DNA of 64,000 nucleotides from Pandoraea anhela (GCF_902459655.1 NZ_CABPSB010000022.1:23165-87164); one strand, 5' to 3'; numbered from the stretch's first letter, positions 53,151 through 64,000 are shown. Made by a program: numbers and translations. The notes: generated by a model from the sequence alone, not told the origin.

Positions 53151-54970
53151 CAGAAGGCCACCCCCAGCGAGATGGCCGGACGGAAGCGCCGGTCGTGCAC
53201 GCCGTAACCGAGATCCAGGTTGACGGGACCGACCGGGCTGCGCCAGCGCACGCCCACACCCACGCCGTGGTACAGCGGCGTGGGGTGCCGATAGTCGTCG
53301 GTCGCCGTGCCCACATCCCAGAACACGGCCGCGCCCCAATCGCGCGTGAACCAGCGCTGATATTCGAGACTGGCGGTGCCGAGATACTTCGTCGGGAACG
53401 TCGTGCCGTTCTGCTGGCGGCCGATGCTCTGGTACGTATAGCCGCGAATCGACGACGTGCCGCCCGCAAAGAACAGCAGCGACGACGGAATCCGGTTGCT
53501 GTTGCCGTTCGTGAGCACCGCCCCGAGTTCCAGCCGCGCCAGCACGAGATCGCGCTCGCCGACCGGGAAGTACTGACGGATACGGCCGTACAGCCGCACG
53601 AAGCTCTGATCCGTCAGCACCGGCTTGGCGGCGAAGCCGACCTGCGTGTTGATGATGTTGCCTTTGCGCGGAAAGATGAGGTCGTCCACGTCGCGGCGGT
53701 TCCATGAGAATGCGGGCACGAGCGCCTTGTTCAGGAAGCGTTCGCCGCCGTCGGGACGCTCGTCCGTCCGGTAGAAGTCCAGCGTGTAGGCCCAGTCGTA
53801 GCGCTCGCGCGAGCGCGCGCGCTTGATGCCGATCTGCGTCGAGCGCTGATCGAGACCGTTCAGATAAGTGCGGTCGAACGAGCCGCGCAGGCTATTGGTA
53901 TAGGCGCTCGTATCCGGCGGCATGCCGATTTCGGCGTAACCGCCCTGACGGTACTGTTCGAGCCGCGCCTGCGAATCGAACGTCCACGCTTTGCCGAACA
54001 GGTTGTAATACGAATAGCGCCCGTTGATGCTCGCGCCGGTGTCCGTCGTGTAACCGACGCCGCTCTGCACCCGGTGCTCGGGGAATTCGCGCACCTTCAC
54101 TTCGATGGGGGCGTTCTCGGCCTTCGCTGGATCTTCCGTCACCGAGATGATCACGTTCGAGAAATACGGCGTGGCCTGAATCTGGCGTTGCAGTTCTTGC
54201 AGACGATCCGCGTCGAACGGCTCGCCCTCGGACAGCGGGTTGATGTTGCGGATGATCTGCTCGGGGTAGCGCCGCGTGCCCGAGATGATCAGCGGGCCCA
54301 GCGTGAAGGGCGGGCCGCTTTCGAAGGTCGCGGCGAGCGAGGCCGCGTCGTTGTCGGCATCGACCACAGCGCGCGAGAAGGTCATCTTCGCGGCGTGGTA
54401 GCGTTTCTGCCCCAGCTGAAACAGCGTATCGTTCTTCGCCTTGTCCCAGTCCGACTGGCGAAACGGCGCATCGACCGGCAACTCCCAGGCGCTTCGTAAC
54501 TGCTCGATGCGCTGCGGATCCTGCGCCGCCGCCGGGCCGGTGAACTTCAGATCGACCTCCTTGATGTGCGTACGCGGGCCCGCGTCCACCTTGATATCGA
54601 CATCGCGCTTGCCGTTGATCGTTGCGACATCCACGTGCGTGACGGGCGAGAAGTAGCCTTCGGTGGACGTGAGTTCCTGCACCTGTTCGCCGATCGTCGC
54701 GACGATGTGCTCGAACTGGGCTTCGCCGATGTCGTCGCGCTCGGCGTAGCGCACCACGTCGAGGTTGTCCTTCAGGAGCTTGGCGATCTCCTTGGGCGCG
54801 TCGACGCGCACCCGATAGTCCGCATGCGCGAAACCGGGTAGCCACAGGCCGCAGGCCAGTGCGCTCAGCACAATCCGCGCGAGGGAGGGGCGGCAGAGCA
54901 GGCGGCGCAAAGAGCGCACGCCGAAGCGACGGCCAGCGTCGTGTCCGGATTTGATCTGCGAGACGGTCAA
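53150..54970 (-). CDS. tamA: Translocation and assembly module TamA (BamA-family barrel)
   Basis: 606 residues from a TTG start at 54970, chosen because AAGGAAGG lies immediately upstream and the resulting N-terminus runs into a signal peptide (IVLSALACGLWLPGFAHA, cleavage after AHA). Upstream ATGs add residues with no signal. Seen: three POTRA-like domains (YRVDAPKEIAKLL, GPRTHIKEVDLKF, PLIISGTRRYPEQII) followed by the Omp85 barrel with SSIRGYTYQSIG and the C-terminal Phe (VAF). It sits in the outer membrane and works with TamB. First gene of the tamA-tamB pair. Confidence 0.94.
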   Translation of the reverse strand: MTVSQIKSGHDAGRRFGVRSLRRLLCRPSLARIVLSALACGLWLPGFAHADYRVRVDAPKEIAKLLKDNLDVVRYAERDDIGEAQFEHIVATIGEQVQELTSTEGYFSPVTHVDVATINGKRDVDIKVDAGPRTHIKEVDLKFTGPAAAQDPQRIEQLRSAWELPVDAPFRQSDWDKAKNDTLFQLGQKRYHAAKMTFSRAVVDADNDAASLAATFESGPPFTLGPLIISGTRRYPEQIIRNINPLSEGEPFDADRLQELQRQIQATPYFSNVIISVTEDPAKAENAPIEVKVREFPEHRVQSGVGYTTDTGASINGRYSYYNLFGKAWTFDSQARLEQYRQGGYAEIGMPPDTSAYTNSLRGSFDRTYLNGLDQRSTQIGIKRARSRERYDWAYTLDFYRTDERPDGGERFLNKALVPAFSWNRRDVDDLIFPRKGNIINTQVGFAAKPVLTDQSFVRLYGRIRQYFPVGERDLVLARLELGAVLTNGNSNRIPSSLLFFAGGTSSIRGYTYQSIGRQQNGTTFPTKYLGTASLEYQRWFTRDWGAAVFWDVGTATDDYRHPTPLYHGVGVGVRWRSPVGPVNLDLGYGVHDRRFRPAISLGVAF

Positions 54971-55288
54971 AACCTTCCTTGAAAATATTCGCCGCCGGTG
55001 GTCCGGCGTGCCGTGAGTTCTGCTCCGACGCACGAAGCTCGCTGGCGTGGCGCAACAGGCGCCTGACAAAGGCTCAGCAAGGCAACGCGTGAAGCGTATG
55101 TGAGTCGTATTTGAACATATCCGCGGGTCAGGTTCACCCGGATGTCCCGAAAACAGGCGAAAGGGCTGACGTGCCCCAAACCGGGGAAACCGCCAAAACG
55201 TCGAACGGGGACGGGTTTGCGGTAGAATCTGCGTCGATTGGCGCTGTCTCGACGGTGCCGCTTTTGCCTAATTTTCACGCAATCGACC
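54971..55288. other. Divergent gap between tamA and DUF3460
   Basis: No gene seen. A plus-strand -10-like TAGAAT at 55223-55228 is 61 bp before the DUF3460 start; no convincing -35 is seen upstream of it. Confidence 0.5.
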
Positions 55289-55471
55289 ATGTACGAGTCC
55301 GACATCACCCAATTCATCAAGCAACTCAAGACTGAGAAGCCGACGCTGGAAGCGGAGCAACGCAAGGGCCGCGCCCTGCTGTGGGACAAGCAACCGATCG
55401 ATCTGGACGAGCGTAGCCGCGCCCAGCAATCGCGCGTGGCCCAACAGCCGTACGTGTACCAAAACGAGTAA
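55289..55471 (+). CDS. DUF3460 small protein
   Basis: 60 residues from the ATG at 55289. Seen: MYESDITQFIKQLK at the N-terminus, PTLEAEQRKGRALLWDK and the C-terminal QQSRVAQQPYVYQNE, the DUF3460 pattern of beta-proteobacteria. Probably soluble and helical; function unknown. First gene of the DUF3460-scpA-panC-panD run, an order common in Burkholderiaceae. Confidence 0.9.
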   Translation: MYESDITQFIKQLKTEKPTLEAEQRKGRALLWDKQPIDLDERSRAQQSRVAQQPYVYQNE

Positions 55472-55519
55472 ACCGACCCAGCCGGCGAGTCGTTCGCCAC
55501 TTCCCTGCCGAGTTCCGCA

Positions 55520-57569
<2,050 letters not shown>

Positions 57570-57708
57570 GCGCCGGGCGCGCCGCACGAGGTCAACGCAC
57601 CGGTGCGGCTCGCCTGAGACGCACGTCGCGCGCGTGTCGGCCATCCGCCGATTGCGCACGCATTCTTCGGTCGCGCAGCGCGCGACACTGCAACACAAGA
57701 GGCACGCC

Positions 57709-58131
57709 ATGTACCGCACCATGCTCAAGTCGAAGATCCACCGCGCCACCGTAACGCACTGCGAATTGCATTACGAAGGCTCGTGCGCGATCGACGAAAA
57801 CCTGCTCGAAGCCTCGGGCCTCGTCGAAAATGAGCAAATCGACATCTTCAACGTCAACAACGGCGAACGCTTCACGACCTACGCCATTCGCGGTGAGCGT
57901 GGCAGCGGCATGATCTCGCTCAATGGCGCCGCGGCCCGTCGGGCGCAATTGGGCGACATCGTCATCATCGTGTCGTACGCTCAGGTCGAGGAAAAGGAAG
58001 TGCTGGCCGGCTTCAAGCCGAAGCTGGTGTTCGTCGACGAGAAGAACGTACAAAAGGGCGAGCGCGATCATGTGCCGCTCCAGGCATGGGAAGAGACCCG
58101 CGCCTTCGAAGCCGCAAGCGCTGCGAAGTAA
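57709..58131 (+). CDS. panD: Aspartate 1-decarboxylase proenzyme
   Basis: 140 residues from the ATG at 57709 (AAGAGG upstream). Makes beta-alanine from aspartate for pantothenate. Seen: [16 protein letters not shown] and the self-cleavage site Gly24-Ser25 in YEGSCAID; cleavage creates the pyruvoyl cofactor on Ser25. The Lys9 that helps bind substrate is present. Terminated by the hairpin at 58249. Confidence 0.97.
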   Translation: MYRTMLKSKIHRATVTHCELHYEGSCAIDENLLEASGLVENEQIDIFNVNNGERFTTYAIRGERGSGMISLNGAAARRAQLGDIVIIVSYAQVEEKEVLAGFKPKLVFVDEKNVQKGERDHVPLQAWEETRAFEAASAAK

Positions 58132-58248
58132 CGCTGCCGCCGGCTGGCCGTCGTCGTGTGTCCGCTTGATTCCGGCGGACTTGATTCCGGCGAGGTGACA
58201 GCCCTCGGTCCGCCGCGTCCGTCATGCGACATCATGCGCAATCATGCA

Positions 58249-58272
58249 AAAGGGACCCTCTCGGGTCCCTTT
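58249..58272. terminator. Terminator between panD and the ParA-like gene
   Basis: AAAGGGACCC, loop TCTC, GGGTCCCTTT. The ends have A and T runs, so it can act in both directions. Confidence 0.88.
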
Positions 58273-58296
58273 GCTTTCATGCCTGCGCTGCGAGGC

Positions 58297-58920
58297 TCAC
58301 TTCGCCACGAACGCCGTAATCCCTTCCCACTGCGGCAGATCGCGCGCGACGCGTCCCGGCGCCACGTCCCAGAGCGTGAGCCCGTGCGCGGCGAGTTGCA
58401 CATAGTTCTGCGTGTCGCGCAGCATGCCCAGCACCGGCAGGCCGGCTTCCTCGCAATAGCGCGAGAGTTGATCGGCGGCCCGGGTACGGGCATCGACCCG
58501 CATGCCGACCACGCCGATACGCACGTCGCCCTGACGCACCGCCTTCTCCTCACCGAGCTTCTGGAGAAAATCGCGCGTGGCGAGAATGTCGAAGATCGAC
58601 GGCTGCAACGGCACCAGTATGTGGTCCGCAAGCTTCAGAATCGAGTCGAGACGCTTGCCATGCAAGCCCGCCGGCGTGTCGAGAACGGCATGCGTCGTGC
58701 CCTTGGGTGGACGCGCGACCTCGCTGTGATCGACCTCCCAGGTCGCGATCGGACGCAGCGCCGGCGCACGCAATCCCAGCCAGGCCCGCGAGGACTGCTG
58801 ACGATCCGTGTCGCCCAGCATCACGGCATGACCCTGTGCGGCCAGATAGCCCGCCAGATTCGTCGCGAGCGTGCTCTTGCCCACGCCCCCCTTTGGATTC
58901 GCTACCACGATCACCGGCAT
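58297..58920 (-). CDS. Orphan ParA-family ATPase
   Basis: 207 residues from the ATG at 58920 (GGGGAG 7 nt upstream). Seen: deviant Walker A NPKGGVGKSTLAT with the signature Lys (about residue 8), DTDRQQSS, and VLDTPAGLHGK (Walker B). The C-terminal half has a short ParA/MinD-like domain. No ParB partner is adjacent, so it is an orphan of the MipZ/ParA-like kind; a role in positioning something other than the chromosome is possible. Convergent with panD and downstream of cobQ on the same strand. Confidence 0.9.
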   Translation of the reverse strand: MPVIVVANPKGGVGKSTLATNLAGYLAAQGHAVMLGDTDRQQSSRAWLGLRAPALRPIATWEVDHSEVARPPKGTTHAVLDTPAGLHGKRLDSILKLADHILVPLQPSIFDILATRDFLQKLGEEKAVRQGDVRIGVVGMRVDARTRAADQLSRYCEEAGLPVLGMLRDTQNYVQLAAHGLTLWDVAPGRVARDLPQWEGITAFVAK

Positions 58921-59012
58921 TGCAGACTCCCCGAGGTCGATTTTCCGCACATCTTACAACGGCTGGATGACGCTCCGAATTCTCGCTCGTGCGCCGAATC
59001 GCCCGGGCAGCG

Positions 59013-60530
59013 TCAGCGCAAACACGCCCAGACGCGCGGCAAATCCAGATGCCCGGCGAACGAATCGGCCAGCCGGTCGAGCGACGCCTCTCGCAGCGCG
59101 TTGTAGTCCTGACGGTCGAGATCGCGCGCCCCGGCCCATGTGAGCAAGGCGTGCAGCGCCTCGGGCGTATCGAAGAGCCCGTGCAGATAGGTGCCCATGA
59201 CCTGATCGTCCGCAGAACGCGCCCCGTCGGCGACGTCACCGTCGAGCCAGACGGCAGGCCGCGCGAGCGCCGCCCCGCACGTTACGCCCATGTGGATCTC
59301 GTAGCCCTTCACCGGGGCGTCGCCCGTCGTGAGACGTCCGGCCACGACGCGCAACTGCTTTTGCGTCTCCATCGTGGTCTCGATCTCCAGCCAGCCCAGA
59401 CCTGCCGTCGTGCCCGCCTCGCCTTCCAGTCCGAGCGGGTCGTGAATCGCCGTCCCGAGCATCTGCAAACCGCCGCAGATCCCGAGCACCTTGCCGCCGT
59501 AGCGCAGATGCCGGGCGATCGACGGCGCCCAGCCCTGCGCCCGCAGCCATGCCAGATCGGCACGCACGTGCTTGCTGCCGGGCAGAATCACCAGATCGCT
59601 CGCCGGCCAGGCTTCGCCCGGCCCCACGTAACGGAAATCCACCTGCGGATGCGCCCGCAACGCGTCGAAGTCCGTGTGGTTGCTGATGCGGGGCAGGACC
59701 GGCACGCACACGCGCAAACGCGTCTGCGCGCCCGCCGCTGCGTGACGCTCGCGCGGCAGCATGTCCTCGCCGTCCAGATGCAAGCCATGCAGATACGGCA
59801 GCACGCCCAGCACCGGAATCCCGGTCTTGTCCTCCAACCATTCCAGGCCGCTCGTGAGCAGCGACGGATCGCCGCGAAACCGGTTGACGATGAACCCCTT
59901 GATACGCGCCCGTTCACTGTCGGACAAACAGGCGAGCGTGCCGATCATTTGCGCGAAGACACCGCCACGGTCGATGTCCGCGACGAGCAGCACGGGGGCA
60001 TCGACGGCTTCGGCAAAGCCCATGTTGGCAATGTCGCGCGAGCGCAGGTTGACCTCGGCGGGACTGCCCGCGCCCTCCACGATCACGGCGTCATAGCCCG
60101 TGCGCAGGCGCTCGTAGGCCGCCAGCACCGCCGCCATCGCGCGCGGTTTGTACTCGTGATAGGCGCGCGCATCGAGATCGGCCATGACCTTGCCGCCGAT
60201 GATGACCTGCGCGCCACGGTCGCTGCTCGGCTTGAGCAGCACGGGATTGAAGTCGGTGTGCGGCGCGATGCCCGCCGCCTGCGCTTGCAGCGCCTGGGCA
60301 CGGCCGATCTCGCCGCCATCGGCCGTCACCGCGCTGTTGAGCGCCATGTTCTGCGGCTTGAACGGTGCGACACGCACGCCTTCGCGATACAGCAGGCGGC
60401 AAAGACCGGCGACCACCGTACTCTTGCCCGCGTCCGAGGTCGTGCCCTGAATCATCAGGGTGCCGCGATAGACGTTATGGGCAGGACGGGCGCTCGCGGG
60501 CGCGTCGAATTTGACAGGGATTTCACTCAT
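59013..60530 (-). CDS. cobQ: Cobyric acid synthase
   Basis: 505 residues from the ATG at 60530. Amidates adenosylcobyrinic acid diamide at four positions using glutamine, in cobalamin synthesis. Seen: N-terminal ATP-dependent domain [19 protein letters not shown] and [34 protein letters not shown], then a class I glutamine amidotransferase domain with catalytic Cys in [10 protein letters not shown] and the C-terminal GTYLHGLFD His. Divergent from cobU with only 40 bp between start codons. No cobalamin riboswitch is visible in that short gap. Confidence 0.97.
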   Translation of the reverse strand: MSEIPVKFDAPASARPAHNVYRGTLMIQGTTSDAGKSTVVAGLCRLLYREGVRVAPFKPQNMALNSAVTADGGEIGRAQALQAQAAGIAPHTDFNPVLLKPSSDRGAQVIIGGKVMADLDARAYHEYKPRAMAAVLAAYERLRTGYDAVIVEGAGSPAEVNLRSRDIANMGFAEAVDAPVLLVADIDRGGVFAQMIGTLACLSDSERARIKGFIVNRFRGDPSLLTSGLEWLEDKTGIPVLGVLPYLHGLHLDGEDMLPRERHAAAGAQTRLRVCVPVLPRISNHTDFDALRAHPQVDFRYVGPGEAWPASDLVILPGSKHVRADLAWLRAQGWAPSIARHLRYGGKVLGICGGLQMLGTAIHDPLGLEGEAGTTAGLGWLEIETTMETQKQLRVVAGRLTTGDAPVKGYEIHMGVTCGAALARPAVWLDGDVADGARSADDQVMGTYLHGLFDTPEALHALLTWAGARDLDRQDYNALREASLDRLADSFAGHLDLPRVWACLR

Positions 60531-60557
60531 GAGACGGATTATCGCATCGGGCGCTCG

Positions 60558-60563
60558 TACAAT
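60558..60563 (+). promoter_or_regulatory. Possible cobU -10
   Basis: TACAAT ends 7 bp before the cobU ATG, which would place the transcript start at or next to the start codon (leaderless mRNA). No -35 match was found. Confidence 0.35.
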
Positions 60564-60570
60564 ATCGCCC

Positions 60571-61137
60571 ATGACCGACCTTGTAACGACCTCACCCGAC
60601 CTGACCTTCGTCCTGGGCGGCGCGCGCTCCGGCAAAAGCGCGTTCGCCGAGGGGCTTGCCGCGCAAAGCGGCCTTCCCGTCACCTATCTCGCCACCGCTG
60701 CCGTGAGCGACGAGCCGGAAATGCGCGCGCGCATCGCGCATCATCGGGCGAGCCGTCCCGGCCATTGGGAGACGGTGGAAGTCGGCCGCGATCTTGCCGG
60801 GACATTGCGCAACACCGCGCGCAACGGGCGTTGCGTGCTCGTCGATTGCCTGCCGTTGTGGCTCGCCGGATGGCTGTGCCCGCCGGACGATCATCCCGAT
60901 GGGCCCGCCAGCGATGCGCAGTGGCAAGGGGTCGTCGACACGCTGGCCGCAACGCTGGTGTCGCTGCCCGGCAGGATCGTCGTCGTCAGCAATGAAATCG
61001 GGCTGGGCGTGATTCCGATGGGATCGGTCACGCGCCGTTACGTCGACGAACTCGGGCGTCTCAACCAGCGCGTGGCCGCGTTGGCGCCGCAAGTGCGTTT
61101 CGTGGTCGCCGGCCTGCCGATGGCCGTGAAGGGTTGA
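60571..61137 (+). CDS. cobU: Adenosylcobinamide kinase / phosphate guanylyltransferase
   Basis: 188 residues from the ATG at 60571. Phosphorylates adenosylcobinamide and transfers GMP to it, in the late cobalamin pathway. Seen: P-loop [14 protein letters not shown] (about residue 14), [18 protein letters not shown] containing the guanylylated His, [13 protein letters not shown], and [14 protein letters not shown] full-length CobU/CobP. Followed by cobD and cobC on the same strand. Confidence 0.97.
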   Translation: MTDLVTTSPDLTFVLGGARSGKSAFAEGLAAQSGLPVTYLATAAVSDEPEMRARIAHHRASRPGHWETVEVGRDLAGTLRNTARNGRCVLVDCLPLWLAGWLCPPDDHPDGPASDAQWQGVVDTLAATLVSLPGRIVVVSNEIGLGVIPMGSVTRRYVDELGRLNQRVAALAPQVRFVVAGLPMAVKG

Positions 61138-61190
61138 ACACCGTCAGCAAGCAAAGTCAGCACGCAAAGACAGACAAAGGATAAGCGCCG

Positions 61191-62171
61191 ATGCTCACCG
61201 GACTCGCTCCCGAATCGCTCTGGCTCGCCGCATTGATCGGCGTGCTGCTCGACGCCTGGCTGGGCGAGCCGCGCCGCTGGCATCCGCTGGTCGGCTTCGG
61301 CTACATCGCCAACGGTGTCGAGGCTTGGCTCAACGATCCCGCCGCACGCGACAAGCCATTCAGTGCGATGACGCGCGGCCTGTGGGGCTGGTCGATCATG
61401 CTGGTGCTGCCGGTGCTGATCGCCTGGGCGCTGACGTTTCTGCCCGGCTGGGGCGGCCTGCTCTGGCAGGCGCTCGCGCTGTACGCGGCGCTTGGGGCGC
61501 GCAGCTTGCGCGAGCACGTCATGCCCATTGCGCGCGCGCTGCGCGAGGGCGATCTTTCGCAGGCGCGCGCCTTGACGGCACGCATCGTGTCGCGCGACAC
61601 GGAGGACGCCGGAGCGTCCGATCTCGCACGCGCCGCCGTCGAGTCCACGCTGGAGAACGGCAACGACGCCATCTTCGGTGCGCTCTTCTGGTTCGCCATC
61701 GCCGGTGCGCCGGGCGTGGTGCTGTTCCGTCTCGCCAATACGCTCGACGCAATGTGGGGCTATCGCACCGACAAGTTCCTGTATTTCGGCCGCCCTGCCG
61801 CGCGGATCGACGATGTGCTCAACTGGATTCCCGCGCGTCTGACGGCGGCGAGTTACGCGATCTTCGGCGACGTCGCCAGCGCCATCAACTGCTGGCGCAC
61901 GCAGGCCGCCGCATGGTCCAGCCCCAACGCAGGTCCGGTGATGGCCGCCGGCGCCGGCAGTCTCAACGTGCAATTGGGCGGCCCCGCGCGCTATCACGGC
62001 GAGTGGGAGTCGCGCCCGCCGCTCGGCTGCGGTACGGCGCCGTCCGCGCAACACATCAAGGCCGCCTGGCGGCTCATCTCCCGTTCCATGTGGATGTGGC
62101 TGATCGTGAGCGGCGCGCTCGCGCTGTTCGCGGCCTCGCAGGCCGACGCCATGCCCACGACGCCGCTGTGA
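61191..62171 (+). CDS. cobD: Adenosylcobinamide-phosphate synthase (CbiB)
   Basis: 326 residues. Joins adenosylcobyric acid and the aminopropanol arm in the inner membrane. AAGGA precedes the start. Seen: GVLLDAWLGEPRRWHPLVGFG, TRIVSRDTEDAGASDLARAAVESTLENGNDA (ends: IVSRDTEDAG, ESTLENGNDA), FRLANTLDAMWGYRTD, and PARIDDVLNWIPARL, with about five membrane helices. The gene is called cbiB in enteric nomenclature. The stop codon is within 6 bp of the cobC start. Confidence 0.97.
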   Translation: MLTGLAPESLWLAALIGVLLDAWLGEPRRWHPLVGFGYIANGVEAWLNDPAARDKPFSAMTRGLWGWSIMLVLPVLIAWALTFLPGWGGLLWQALALYAALGARSLREHVMPIARALREGDLSQARALTARIVSRDTEDAGASDLARAAVESTLENGNDAIFGALFWFAIAGAPGVVLFRLANTLDAMWGYRTDKFLYFGRPAARIDDVLNWIPARLTAASYAIFGDVASAINCWRTQAAAWSSPNAGPVMAAGAGSLNVQLGGPARYHGEWESRPPLGCGTAPSAQHIKAAWRLISRSMWMWLIVSGALALFAASQADAMPTTPL

Positions 62172-62176
62172 CCGTC

Positions 62177-63271
62177 ATGCCCGCCTCACTGACTTCGTCG
62201 ACTTCTACCGCTTCGTCGCAGTCCGCGACATCCACGCCGGTCGCACCGCGCCACGGCGGCAACCTCGGTGAAGCGATACGCCGATACCATCGCGCGCGCG
62301 AAGACTGGCTCGACCTGTCGACCGGCATCAACCCCATCGGTTATCCCGTGCCGACGCCCCCCGCCAGCGCCTGGCGCGATCTGCCCGACGCTTTCGACGA
62401 TCTGTGCGACGTCGCGGCGAACTACTACGGTGTGCCAGTCGAAACCGTCGTGCCTTGCGCCGGGTCGCAAGCGGTCATCCGGGCGCTGCCCACGTTGCTG
62501 CGACCGGCACGCGTCGCCGTCGCATCGCTCACGTACAGCGAGTACGCCCCTGCCTTCGCGCAAGCGGGACATACGCTCGTGCCATGGCTCGGTCCGCAAG
62601 CCGGTCTGCCCGACGTCGATCATCTCGTGTGGGTCAATCCCGACAATCCGACGACCCGTCATGTGGACCGGGAAACCCTCTCCCGCTGGCGCGCAGCATT
62701 GGCCTCGCGCGGCGGCACGCTGATCGTCGACGAAGCGTTCGCCGACGTTTTGCCGCACGCGTCGATGACGCCGCACGTCGGACGCGACGATGGACATGGC
62801 CTCATCGTATTGCGCTCCGTCGGCAAGTTCTTCGGACTGGCGGGGATTCGGGCGGGTTTTGCGTTGTGCCCCGGAGCATTGGGTGCCCAATTGACCGAAC
62901 GGCTGGGCGCATGGACCGTCAGCGGTCCTGCACGATTCGCAGTCCGAACGGCATTGCGCGATGCCTCCTGGCAGCGTGCGGCTCGCGAACGTTTGTTGCG
63001 GGACGGTGAGCGCTTGTTGTCGTTGCTGCGCGAATACGGCTGGCCGGCGCTAGGCACTCCGCTGTTTGCGTGGACACCTCACGAATCGGCGCCCCGCTGG
63101 CACGAGCAGCTTGCGCAGGCAGGCATCTGGACACGCCTGTTCGACGCCCGCCCGGTTTGCCTGCCCGATGGCGCAACACACGTGCTGCCCAGCCTGCGAC
63201 TCGGTTTGCCGCCGAACGAGCACGCGTGGCAGCGGTTGCGTGCGGCATTGCGTCTCACGGCGAACGGCTGA
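62177..63271 (+). CDS. cobC: Threonine-phosphate decarboxylase
   Basis: 364 residues from the ATG at 62177; a GTG at 62168 overlapping the cobD stop (GTGA) is an alternative. Makes (R)-1-amino-2-propanol phosphate for the cobalamin nucleotide loop. Seen: aminotransferase class I/II fold with PHGGNLGEAIRRY-like start (RHGGNLGEAIRRY), SPTYSEYAP-like TYSEYAPAF, NPDNPTTRHV, DEAFADV and the PLP Lys217 in SVGKFFGLAGIRAGF. The enteric name is CobD, so names in this cluster may cause confusion. Last cobalamin gene in this run. Confidence 0.95.
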   Translation: MPASLTSSTSTASSQSATSTPVAPRHGGNLGEAIRRYHRAREDWLDLSTGINPIGYPVPTPPASAWRDLPDAFDDLCDVAANYYGVPVETVVPCAGSQAVIRALPTLLRPARVAVASLTYSEYAPAFAQAGHTLVPWLGPQAGLPDVDHLVWVNPDNPTTRHVDRETLSRWRAALASRGGTLIVDEAFADVLPHASMTPHVGRDDGHGLIVLRSVGKFFGLAGIRAGFALCPGALGAQLTERLGAWTVSGPARFAVRTALRDASWQRAARERLLRDGERLLSLLREYGWPALGTPLFAWTPHESAPRWHEQLAQAGIWTRLFDARPVCLPDGATHVLPSLRLGLPPNEHAWQRLRAALRLTANG

Positions 63272-63572
63272 TCTCGCGGGCGTCGTCCCGGTTTTCGCCC
63301 GTTTGCATCGATTTGTCCCGGATTCCGTCCCAAATGCGCTTTTCGGGAACTGCACAACACCGTTATGCTTCTGAACGGGTGCAAGTTGCCCGGGGCCACA
63401 TCCCGATGTGTCGCTCAGCGATCGCTTACGCGATATTAATGGACGTGCGTTCTCGACGTTTTCGTTACAAATTGAAGCATTTCTGCAACAAATGCACACA
63501 GTCATCGCCCAAGGGCGCCGCTAGACTGAAGGTTCTTTCGCAAGGGCTTTCCCCAATTAAAAGGACGACCAA
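63272..63572. other. Intergenic region before the small lipoprotein gene
   Basis: No protein gene or RNA recognised. It is A/T-richer than its surroundings towards the 3' end and should hold the lipoprotein promoter. AAGGA is 8 nt before the start codon at 63573. Confidence 0.45.
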
Positions 63573-63800
63573 ATGAAAAAACTGCCGCTGTTGCTCGCCA
63601 CGCTTCTGACCGCCACGATCGTGACGGTGGGTTGCTCCAAGAAGGAAGATCAATCGGCTGCGCCGGCTGCCGACACGACGGCATCCGCTCCGGCCGCTGC
63701 GCCGGCAGATAACTCGGCAACGGCCAGCGGTGCAGGCGGTGCAATGAGCGCCCCCGCATCGGACGCAGGTGCCACAGCCCCGGCACCCGCCTCGAACTAA
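63573..63800 (+). CDS. Small Ala/Pro/Ser-rich lipoprotein
   Basis: 75 residues. Seen: signal peptide MKKLPLLLATLLTATIVTVGC with lipobox VTVGC (Cys21), then CSKKEDQ and a low-complexity tail of Ala, Pro, Ser and Thr without a recognisable domain. It would be anchored in the membrane, probably the outer one, since there is no Asp after the Cys. I do not recognise a family. Start ATG has AAGGA 8 nt upstream. Confidence 0.82.
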   Translation: MKKLPLLLATLLTATIVTVGCSKKEDQSAAPAADTTASAPAAAPADNSATASGAGGAMSAPASDAGATAPAPASN

Positions 63801-63909
63801 CGCAGGCCCGGGCCCGCCACTGTCTCGGACTCCGGTCCATCGGGCAGTGTGCAGGGTCGCGAAATGCCGTTTTCGTTGCGCGCCGGGCCTGTTCGGCTCG
63901 ACATAACGT

Positions 63910-64000
63910 ACGACGACTGCGGCACGACGACTGCGGCACGACGACTGCGGCACGACGACTGCGGCACGACGACTGCGGCACGACGACTGCGGCACGACGA
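63910..64000. repeat. 14-bp tandem repeat, runs off the right edge
   Basis: ACGACGACTGCGGC repeated six times without change (63910-63993), then a seventh partial copy at the window end. The total number is unknown. Confidence 0.97.

Noticed and set aside
60531-60570. A cobalamin riboswitch before cobU or cobQ
   Set aside because: The divergent gap is only 40 bp, too short for the roughly 200-nt structure.
63465-63995. Minus-strand open frames with repeated Pro-Gln-Ser-Ser-Cys-Arg units at the right edge
   Set aside because: They are the translation of the 14-bp repeat and the antisense of the lipoprotein gene; no start site or domain supports them.

Overview
The window is a high-GC, tightly packed piece of a beta-proteobacterial chromosome. 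The gene content and order (hemC-hemD-hemX-hemY divergent from ppc; dcd-apbC near metG; tamA-tamB divergent from DUF3460-scpA-panC-panD; a cobQ/cobU-cobD-cobC block) are typical of Burkholderiaceae, and the overall set looks most like Pandoraea. The genus is an inference from gene content; there is no rRNA gene here to test it. I see no tRNA, rRNA, CRISPR array, insertion sequence or prophage.

Layout. 1-4.9 kb: a minus-strand MoxR-DUF58-DUF4381-BatA-BatB operon with overlapping start/stop codons, cut by the left edge. 5.0-8.2 kb: a lipoprotein sulfatase divergent from a FemAB-like acyltransferase, with two 19-bp dyads between them. 8.3-8.9 kb: pyrophosphatase. 9.1-22.1 kb: a probable catabolic region for an unidentified organic or hydroxy acid. 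It holds an FMN alpha-hydroxyacid dehydrogenase, an IclR regulator, a DapA-family lyase, a PotABCD-like ABC importer whose two permeases are fused, a GlcD-type FAD dehydrogenase, an aldehyde dehydrogenase, a short-chain dehydrogenase and an ACS-family MFS permease. 22.3-23.8 kb: a DHA2 drug exporter. 23.8-26.9 kb: two unrecognised genes that look like an accessory insertion. 26.9-31.3 kb: the heme genes. 31.4-38.3 kb: ppc, a secreted chorismate mutase, argH and gltS. 38.7-42.9 kb: a PLP amino-acid decarboxylase, dcd and apbC. 43.2-48.8 kb: an OmpA lipoprotein, metG, a methyltransferase, an Lrp regulator, a DUF6356 protein and a BamE-like lipoprotein. 48.9-55.0 kb: tamB and tamA. 55.3-58.1 kb: DUF3460, scpA, panC and panD. 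58.3-63.8 kb: a ParA-like ATPase, four late cobalamin genes and a small lipoprotein. The right edge lies inside a 14-bp tandem repeat.

The most unusual signal is the pair of unrecognised genes at 24002-25237 and 25319-26827. Each has its Shine-Dalgarno sequence (AAGGAG, exactly 6 nt before the start codon) buried in a perfect inverted repeat: 9-bp arms for the first gene and 12-bp arms for the second. The arms differ by a compensatory A-T to G-C change and the loops differ in length (10 and 18 nt), which favours a conserved RNA hairpin over a DNA operator. Both proteins start with a Ser/Thr/Pro-rich disordered region followed by helical sequence with a loose R-x3-W motif, as in many secreted effectors. 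Their function is unknown to me.

Other regulatory signals are two ATTGCAAT palindromes exactly 20 bp apart between the FAD dehydrogenase and the aldehyde dehydrogenase. A related ATTGCATTACAAT element lies beside the IclR gene, suggesting one regulon for the catabolic region.
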